DNA of 10,447 nt from Comamonadaceae bacterium. Its GTDB lineage: Bacteria > Pseudomonadota > Gammaproteobacteria > Burkholderiales > Burkholderiaceae_C. The notes below the pieces were generated by a model. That model searched no databases, was not told the origin of the DNA, and was given only the letters and a program-made list of their open reading frames with translations. The position numbers and the translations under genes are program-made. The stretch spans positions 1 to 10,447 of the forward strand of contig CANBQX010000067.1 of assembly GCA_947371775.1 (NCBI GenBank), written 5' to 3'. Shown piece after piece: positions 5,888-10,447 of this stretch. Positions within the stretch are counted from its first letter, which is position 1, and each line of letters opens with the position of its first letter.

Positions 5888-6937
5888 TTAGGTCGGCCGC
5901 TGGTCGGTGCTGGGCCGCTGCCACAGGTTGATGCCGCCTTCGACCGCGTGCTGGTCAATGGCTTGCAATTCCTCCTGGGAGAACTGCACGTTTTGCATGG
6001 CACCCACCAAGTCCACGATCTGCGCAGGCTTGCTGGCCCCGATCAAGGCCGAGGTGACCCGTGCATCACGCAGCACCCAGGCCGTGGCCATTTGTGCCAG
6101 GCTTTGGCCGCGTGACTGCGCAATCTCGTTGAGTGCGCGCACATGGCGCAGGTTTTGTTCGCTCAAGTGCGCTTGGGTGAAGGATCCGCCTCCTGGGCGG
6201 TTGATGCGCGCGTCCGCGGGCACACCGTTGAGGTACTTGTCGGTCAACAGACCTTGGGCCAAGGCACTGAAGGCGATGCAACCCATGCCGGTGTCGGCCA
6301 GTGCGCCGAGCAAATCTTCTTCGATCCAGCGGTTCATCAGGCTGTACGAGGGCTGGTGAATCAGGGCTTGTACGCCCATGCTTTTCAAAATGCGATGGGC
6401 CTCACGCGTCTTGGTGGCTGAGTAGCTGGACACGCCGACATACAAGGCCTTGCCCTGCTGCACCGCGCTGGCCAGCGCGCCCATGGTTTCTTCCAGCGGG
6501 GTGTCCGGGTCAAAGCGGTGGCTGTAAAAAATGTCCACATAGTCCAGGCCCATGCGCTGCAAACTTTGATCCAAACTCGCCAGCACGTATTTGCGCGAGC
6601 CGCCGCCCTGGCCGTAGGGGCCGGGCCACATGTCCCAACCGGCCTTGCTGGAGATGATGAGCTCGTCCCGGTAGGGCCGAAAGTCGCGTTTGAGGTGCTC
6701 TCCGAAGTTTTGCTCCGCGCTGCCGTAGGGCGGCCCGTAGTTGTTGGCCAGGTCAAAGTGGGTAATGCCCAGGTCAAAGGCCGTGCACAGCATCTCGCGC
6801 TGCGTTTGCAAGGGTGTGCTGTCGCCAAAGTTGTGCCACAAGCCCAGTGACACTGCAGGCAACTGCAGGCCGCTGGTGCCGCAGCGGCGGTAGGGCATGC
6901 TGCCCTGGTAACGGGTGGGCTTGGCTTGGTAGGGCAT
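5888..6937 (-). CDS. gpr: YghZ-type aldo/keto reductase (L-glyceraldehyde 3-phosphate reductase)
   Basis: A 349-residue NADPH-dependent aldo/keto reductase very close in wording to E. coli YghZ (Gpr), which reduces L-glyceraldehyde 3-phosphate and detoxifies methylglyoxal. The catalytic tetrad is seen as Asp62 and Tyr67 in FDLANNYGPPYGS, Lys98 in IISSKAG and His140 in IFYSHRFD. The segment after the lysine, WDMWPGPYGQGGGSRKY, is a hallmark of the YghZ subfamily. The C-terminal SALIGASKPAQI block (around residue 290) binds the NADP phosphate. The ATG at 6937 has a GAGGA ribosome binding site (6943-6947 on the minus strand) 5 bases upstream. The gene lies 29 bases downstream of lipA in the same direction and is probably co-transcribed with it, although no metabolic link with lipoate is obvious. 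The subfamily is sure; the exact substrate is transferred from E. coli. Confidence 0.93.
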   Translation of the reverse strand: MPYQAKPTRYQGSMPYRRCGTSGLQLPAVSLGLWHNFGDSTPLQTQREMLCTAFDLGITHFDLANNYGPPYGSAEQNFGEHLKRDFRPYRDELIISSKAGWDMWPGPYGQGGGSRKYVLASLDQSLQRMGLDYVDIFYSHRFDPDTPLEETMGALASAVQQGKALYVGVSSYSATKTREAHRILKSMGVQALIHQPSYSLMNRWIEEDLLGALADTGMGCIAFSALAQGLLTDKYLNGVPADARINRPGGGSFTQAHLSEQNLRHVRALNEIAQSRGQSLAQMATAWVLRDARVTSALIGASKPAQIVDLVGAMQNVQFSQEELQAIDQHAVEGGINLWQRPSTDQRPT

Positions 6938-6966
6938 GAAAATCCTCGAAAGTCTTAGGGGCAGTC

Positions 6967-7971
6967 TTAGCTGCTCAGCGCATGGCCGGCTTGAACATCT
7001 GCGTGGTAACTCGACCGCACCATGGCCCCCACAGCGGCGTGCTTGAAGCCCATTTCGTAGGCCTTGGCCTCGAACATCTTGAAAGTGTCCGGGTGCACGT
7101 AACGCCTCACCGGCAAGTGGCTGGTGGTGGGTGCCAGGTACTGGCCGATGGTGAGCATTTCAATGCCATGCGCGCGCATGTCGCGCATCACTTCCAAAAT
7201 TTCGTCATCGGTCTCACCCAGGCCTACCATCAGGCCGCTTTTGGTGGGCACCTCGGGAAACAGGGCTTTGAACTTTTTCAGCAAGTTCAAGCTGAACTGG
7301 TAATCGGAGCCGGGCCGCGCTTCTTTGTACAGGCGTGGAATGGTCTCCAGGTTGTGGTTCATCACGTCGGGCGGTGCGGCTTTCAGAATTTCCAGCGCCC
7401 GGTCGTCCCGGCCACGAAAGTCGGGCACCAACACCTCAATTTGGGTCTGTGGAGACAAGGCCCGGGTTTGGCGGATGCAGTCGACAAAGTGCCCTGCACC
7501 CCCGTCGCGCAAGTCGTCTCGGTCCACGCTGGTGATCACGACGTACTTGAGTTTGAGTTGCGCAATCGTCTTGGCCAGGTTGTCGGGCTCGTTCACGTCC
7601 AGCGGGTCGGGCCGGCCATGGCCCACATCGCAAAAAGGGCAGCGCCGGGTGCACTTGTCACCCATGATCATGAACGTGGCTGTGCCCTTGCCAAAGCACT
7701 CGCCAATGTTGGGGCAGCTCGCCTCTTCGCACACGGTGACCAGTTTGTTGGCGCGCAACACGTCCTTAATCTCGTAAAAGCGGGTGCTGGGGGAAGCTGC
7801 TTTGACCCGAATCCAGTCCGGCTTTTTGAGCACCTCGGCCGATTGCACCTTGATGGGAATGCGCGAGAGCTTGGCAGCAGCCTTTTGCTTTGCGCCCGCC
7901 TGGTAGTCCTGCTGCGACTGGGCTTCCCGCACGGTGACGGAGGTGGGTTTGGGCGGTGTTTCAGTGCTCAT
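6967..7971 (-). CDS. lipA: Lipoyl synthase
   Basis: A 334-residue radical-SAM enzyme that inserts two sulfur atoms into octanoyl groups on lipoyl domains, completing lipoate cofactors of pyruvate and 2-oxoglutarate dehydrogenases and the glycine cleavage system. Both iron-sulfur sites are visible. The auxiliary cluster motif CEEASCPNIGEC supplies Cys81, Cys86 and Cys92. The radical-SAM motif CTRRCPFC supplies Cys107, Cys111 and Cys114. The C-terminal RSSY motif (319-322) gives the serine ligand of the auxiliary cluster. An N-terminal extension of about 40 residues before the conserved core is polar and variable. The ATG at 7971 follows the lipB stop by 45 bases with only a weak ribosome binding site. 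LipB, encoded upstream, supplies the octanoylated substrate. Confidence 0.98.
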   Translation of the reverse strand: MSTETPPKPTSVTVREAQSQQDYQAGAKQKAAAKLSRIPIKVQSAEVLKKPDWIRVKAASPSTRFYEIKDVLRANKLVTVCEEASCPNIGECFGKGTATFMIMGDKCTRRCPFCDVGHGRPDPLDVNEPDNLAKTIAQLKLKYVVITSVDRDDLRDGGAGHFVDCIRQTRALSPQTQIEVLVPDFRGRDDRALEILKAAPPDVMNHNLETIPRLYKEARPGSDYQFSLNLLKKFKALFPEVPTKSGLMVGLGETDDEILEVMRDMRAHGIEMLTIGQYLAPTTSHLPVRRYVHPDTFKMFEAKAYEMGFKHAAVGAMVRSSYHADVQAGHALSS

Positions 7972-8016
7972 TGCGTCGCTGCATGGATGGTGGGTAGGCG
8001 TTGGCTGTTCGGGGAG

Positions 8017-8715
8017 TCAGGGCGCGAGGTAGCTGACCAATTTCCTGGCCAGAATTTTCTCGACGTCCGCTGTTGCAACGCGAACGCCGATTGTAGAAAG
8101 GTCTACCGTTTGCAGCGCGGCATAGCCACAGGGGTTGATGCCATAAAACGGTGTCAAGTCCATATTCACATTCAGCGCTGCGCCGTGGTACGCAAAATTG
8201 CGGCTGATTTTGATGCCCAGCGCCGCGATTTTGGCCAGGCCTGCGAAGTCGGGCACAGGCTTGCCTGCCACCTGCTTTTGCGGGCGCTGCGGCAACACGC
8301 CATGCCCAAACGGATCGGCAAGATGGACGTAAATCCCAGGCGCGCCGCCCACGCGGTGGCCGGTGACGCCAAAGTGCAGCAGTGTGCGAATGAGCGCTTC
8401 TTCTAAGCGGTACACATATTCTTTGACAAAGTAACCAGCGCGTTTGAGGTCCAGCAAGGGGTAGGCGACCACCTGCCCCGGCCCGTGGTAGGTGACCTGG
8501 CCGCCGCGGTCTGTTTGCACCACGGGTATGGCACTCGGGTTCAACAGATGCTCGGGCCTGCCCGCCACGCCTTGGGTGAAGACCGGGTTGTGCTCGCACA
8601 TCCACAACAGGTCAGGCTGATGTGCGCCGTCCGGGCTGGAGCGACTGCGGCTGTAGGCCTGCATGGCCGCAAAGGTGGCGGCGTAATCCACGCGTCCCAG
8701 GTGTACGACCTCCAT
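8017..8715 (-). CDS. lipB: Octanoyltransferase (lipoyl/octanoyl-ACP:protein transferase)
   Basis: A cytoplasmic transferase moving octanoate from acyl carrier protein to lipoyl domains, the step before LipA. With the ATG at 8715 it has 232 residues. The family signature RGGQVTYHGPGQ occupies residues 70-81. The catalytic pair is Lys162 in AKIAALG and Cys196 in INPCGYA, with the supporting YHGAALNVNMDL block between. Compared with E. coli LipB, about 25-30 extra residues (around 131-160, rich in Pro and Gly) lie between GIYV and the catalytic lysine. A TTG at 8721 in the same frame would add two residues. ATG is preferred since the weak Shine-Dalgarno AAGCGG is 8 bases before it. The start is 12 bases from the ybeD stop, consistent with one operon. 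Confidence 0.96.
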   Translation of the reverse strand: MEVVHLGRVDYAATFAAMQAYSRSRSSPDGAHQPDLLWMCEHNPVFTQGVAGRPEHLLNPSAIPVVQTDRGGQVTYHGPGQVVAYPLLDLKRAGYFVKEYVYRLEEALIRTLLHFGVTGHRVGGAPGIYVHLADPFGHGVLPQRPQKQVAGKPVPDFAGLAKIAALGIKISRNFAYHGAALNVNMDLTPFYGINPCGYAALQTVDLSTIGVRVATADVEKILARKLVSYLAP

Positions 8716-8727
8716 CTTCAAGACCGC

Positions 8728-9033
8728 TTAAAGCACCACTTTGACCATGGGGTGGGTGCTCAGGGTGCGGTAGAGCTCATCGAGCTGTTCGCGGCTGGTG
8801 GCCGTAATCGTGATGGTCACACCCAGGTAGTTGCCGCCCTTGCTCTCACGCAACTCAATCGTGGATGCGTCAAACGTCGGGTCAAAGGCGTGGGCGATGG
8901 TGCTGATCGCGTGTACCAATCCGTCATCCCTGCGGCCCATCACCTTGATTGGGAACTGCGATGGAAAGACGATCAAAGAGGGGACGGGCTCGGTCTGGCC
9001 GGCGGTGGGCGGTGAAGTGGGGGGCAGCGCCAT
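8728..9033 (-). CDS. ybeD: DUF493 / YbeD family protein (UPF0250)
   Basis: A 101-residue cytoplasmic protein of the YbeD family, a small alpha-beta fold resembling ACT-type regulatory domains; its biochemical role is not established. Matching features are FPIKVMGRRDDGLV (residues 27-40), the block SKGGNYLGVTITITATSREQ (64-83) and the C-terminal LYRTLSTHPMVKVVL. The first 20 residues, rich in Pro and Thr, form a non-conserved leader compared with the 87-residue E. coli protein. In many proteobacteria ybeD lies directly upstream of lipB, as here (12 bases), so this placement supports the call. AAGGA is about 13 bases upstream of the ATG at 9033, a rather long spacing, so an internal start is possible. 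It is the first gene of the ybeD-lipB-lipA-gpr run. Confidence 0.9.
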   Translation of the reverse strand: MALPPTSPPTAGQTEPVPSLIVFPSQFPIKVMGRRDDGLVHAISTIAHAFDPTFDASTIELRESKGGNYLGVTITITATSREQLDELYRTLSTHPMVKVVL

Positions 9034-9090
9034 GGTGAGAAATAGGTCCTTAAGAAACGTCGCTCAGTCTAATGGCAGCATCTTCATTTC

Positions 9091-9137
9091 GCAGACCTCT
9101 GGTTTCTACTAAGTTCCTGCGTATAATCAGAGGCTGC
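9091..9137. repeat. Inverted repeat bracketing the atp promoter
   Basis: Arms GCAG-A-CCTCTG (9091-9101) and CAGAGG-CTGC (9128-9137) are complementary over 10 base pairs with a single unpaired A at 9095. The 26-base centre contains the TATAAT box. The right arm covers the expected transcription start, so the pair could be a protein-binding site rather than an RNA hairpin. Confidence 0.4.
9122..9127 (+). promoter_or_regulatory. -10 box of the ATP synthase operon promoter
   Basis: A perfect TATAAT at 9122-9127, 53 bases before the atpI start, in the 147-base divergent gap. At the expected 16-17 base spacing the -35 region (TGGTTT at 9100-9105) matches the consensus poorly. Transcription would start near 9133-9135, giving a leader of about 47 bases. 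A comparably clear promoter for the divergent ybeD-lipB-lipA operon was not found. Confidence 0.65.
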
Positions 9138-9180
9138 ACTGAGCTCGTTTGTAAAGTGCATGTAATCTTGGGTAAGAACA

Positions 9181-9651
9181 ATGCGTCCGCTGCTGGATAC
9201 GGAAGATTCCGAGAACGACGGATTCGTTGCGCTGAATGCCGAAGAGGCAAAAAGGTTCAGGCAAGAGCATCCGTCCTTGTCACCTTGGTGGGTCGTTATC
9301 GGCCAGGTCGCCATGGGTGTGCTGGTGGTGGCCTTGGCCTGGCTTGTGACGCAAAACGGTGTAGTTGCTGTTTCTGCGGCTTGCGGTGCTTTGGCGGTGA
9401 TTATCCCGGGGGCGCTGTTTGCGCGTGGTTTGATGGGGAAGTTTGCTTCTCTCAATCCGGCAAATGCGGTGTCTAGCTTCTTTGTGTGGGAGCTGGTGAA
9501 GATTTTTGTGACGGTGGCGGTTCTTTGGATGGCGCACCGTGGGGTAGTGGGACTGAACTGGCCCGCCATGTTGGTGGGTTTGGTGGTCACGATGAAGGTT
9601 TATTGGCTGGCGCTGCTGTTCAAAGGCAAGCGGCAGTCGGTGCAAGATTAA
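9181..9651 (+). CDS. atpI: ATP synthase subunit I (AtpI)
   Basis: A 156-residue membrane protein preceding atpB, the normal position of atpI. AtpI is thought to assist assembly of the c-ring of the F0 sector and is not part of the finished enzyme. The first 35 residues are acidic and hydrophilic. Four hydrophobic segments follow at about residues 36-58, 60-82, 100-118 and 127-147, with the ELVKIFVTVAVLW motif in the third segment typical of the family. The ATG at 9181 is preceded by only a weak GGGTAAG ribosome binding site, fitting the low expression usual for atpI. The next gene, atpB, begins 38 bases after its stop. Primary sequence is poorly conserved in this family, so identity rests on topology, motif and context. 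Confidence 0.88.
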   Translation: MRPLLDTEDSENDGFVALNAEEAKRFRQEHPSLSPWWVVIGQVAMGVLVVALAWLVTQNGVVAVSAACGALAVIIPGALFARGLMGKFASLNPANAVSSFFVWELVKIFVTVAVLWMAHRGVVGLNWPAMLVGLVVTMKVYWLALLFKGKRQSVQD

Positions 9652-9653
9652 CA

Positions 9654-9686
9654 ATGCTTAACGGCAAAAGTAACTTACAAGAGTAA
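9654..9686 (+). other. Ten-codon open reading frame between atpI and atpB
   Basis: ATG at 9654, 2 bases after the atpI stop, opens a frame of MLNGKSNLQE ending at TAA 9684-9686, three bases before the atpB ATG. No ribosome binding site precedes it. It could be a leader that moves ribosomes up to atpB, but a chance frame of this length is common. Confidence 0.2.
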
Positions 9687-9689
9687 CTG

Positions 9690-10447
9690 ATGGCTGCTGA
9701 AGAACACGCTGCGCAAGGGCTTACCGCTGGTGAGTACATTGGCCACCACCTGACGCATTTGCAGACCCACAAGCAGGCTGGGGTGATTGACTTCTCGGTG
9801 TTCAACCTGGATTCGATCTTCTGGTCGGTGCTGTTGGGTGTTGCGGGCTTGTTTGTGATGTGGCGCGTTGCGCGCAATGTCACATCTGGCGTTCCCGGAC
9901 GCATGCAAGCGGCTATTGAAATTCTGTTAGAGATGGTCGACACCCAGGCCAAAGGCATTGTGCACAACGCCGAGTCCCGCAAATTTGTCGGGCCCCTGGC
10001 TTTGACGGTGTTCGTGTGGGTGTTCCTGATGAACTCCATGGACTTCTTGCCGGTGGATTTGTTCCACATGGTGCTGGAGTTCACGGGCCTCGAGCATGCG
10101 ATTCCCTATTTCCGCGTGGTTCCAACAGCGGACTTGTCCATGACCTTGGGTATGTCGACCGCCGTTTTGTTGGTCTGCTTGTACTACAACATCAAAATCA
10201 AAGGCGCCGGTGGCTGGGCGCATGAGTTGGTGACTGCGCCGTTCGGCACCAGCAAGAACCCTGTTTTTGCCCTGATTCTCGGCATCTTGAATCTGGCGAT
10301 GCAACTGATTGAATTTACCGCCAAGACCGTGTCCCACGGCATGCGGTTGTTCGGAAATATGTATGCCGGTGAGCTGGTGTTCATGTTGATCGCGCTCATG
10401 GGTGCGGTCGGTTTTGGTTCGGCCACGGGCATTGCATTGTGGTTTGG
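9690..10447 (+). CDS. atpB: F0F1 ATP synthase subunit a (partial, 3' end outside window)
   Basis: The first 252 codons of subunit a, the stator channel protein of F0 that carries protons past the c-ring. The frame is open to the window end. Hydrophobic helices lie at about residues 42-60, 100-120, 150-168, 191-210 and 228-248. The essential arginine is Arg219 in HGMRLFGNMYAGEL, equivalent to E. coli Arg210, with Glu228 at the position of E. coli Glu219. The conserved PTADLSMTLGM segment (145-155) precedes the third helix. The ATG at 9690 has a weak AAGAG ribosome binding site 6 bases upstream and follows atpI by 38 bases. The missing C-terminus should hold the rest of the final helix. The c subunit (atpE) is expected next, beyond the window. 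Confidence 0.96.
   Translation, partial: MAAEEHAAQGLTAGEYIGHHLTHLQTHKQAGVIDFSVFNLDSIFWSVLLGVAGLFVMWRVARNVTSGVPGRMQAAIEILLEMVDTQAKGIVHNAESRKFVGPLALTVFVWVFLMNSMDFLPVDLFHMVLEFTGLEHAIPYFRVVPTADLSMTLGMSTAVLLVCLYYNIKIKGAGGWAHELVTAPFGTSKNPVFALILGILNLAMQLIEFTAKTVSHGMRLFGNMYAGELVFMLIALMGAVGFGSATGIALWF

Noticed and set aside
6982..8406. Long 474-codon plus-strand open frame opposite lipA and lipB
   Set aside because: It lies entirely antisense to two clearly recognised genes, has no recognisable domain, and its composition is what the high-GC third positions of lipA/lipB produce on the opposite strand.
1..10447. Mobile elements, CRISPR arrays, toxin-antitoxin or defence genes
   Set aside because: No transposase, integrase, regularly spaced repeats, phage proteins or defence-type domains were seen; gene order and codon use are uniform and housekeeping in character.

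Overview
The window is compact, roughly 60% GC, and has the gene content and protein wording of a betaproteobacterium of the order Burkholderiales, most likely Comamonadaceae (Rhodoferax/Polaromonas/Acidovorax-like). That placement is inferred from protein similarity as I remember it, not from a search. There are 13 protein-coding genes, two of them cut by the window edges. I see no tRNA, rRNA, CRISPR array, insertion sequence or prophage, and no intergenic gap reaches 300 bases.

Left part (1-1485): the tail of rpmC (L29) and complete rpsQ (S17) end the S10 ribosomal protein operon at a strong intrinsic terminator. A type II (Prx5-like) peroxiredoxin follows on the plus strand. It faces a GNAT acetyltransferase on the minus strand, with a shared hairpin at the junction. 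The spc operon (rplN onward) does not follow, so it lies elsewhere in this genome.

Middle part (1623-5884, plus strand): a putative lipoprotein of unknown function overlaps an MFS transporter by 4 bases. A tightly packed phosphotransferase module follows: a mannose-class EIIA, HPr and enzyme I. No EIIB or EIIC permease is present, so this looks like a regulatory PTS rather than a sugar uptake system. EIIA and HPr genes overlap by 32 bases.

Right part (9033 down to 5888, minus strand): a probable operon ybeD-lipB-lipA-gpr. It carries the lipoate attachment and insertion enzymes (LipB, LipA), the DUF493 protein usually found beside lipB, and a YghZ-type aldo/keto reductase. The reductase gene ends only 3 bases from the ptsI stop codon, on the opposite strand.

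Far right (9181-10447, plus strand): a 147-base divergent intergenic region with a perfect TATAAT box leads into the ATP synthase operon, atpI then atpB (truncated at the window end).

Overall this is conserved housekeeping chromosome. I found no convincing new system. The points most worth a second look are the split S10/spc arrangement, the permease-less PTS with overlapping genes, the uncharacterised lipoprotein/MFS pair, and the inverted repeat bracketing the atp promoter.
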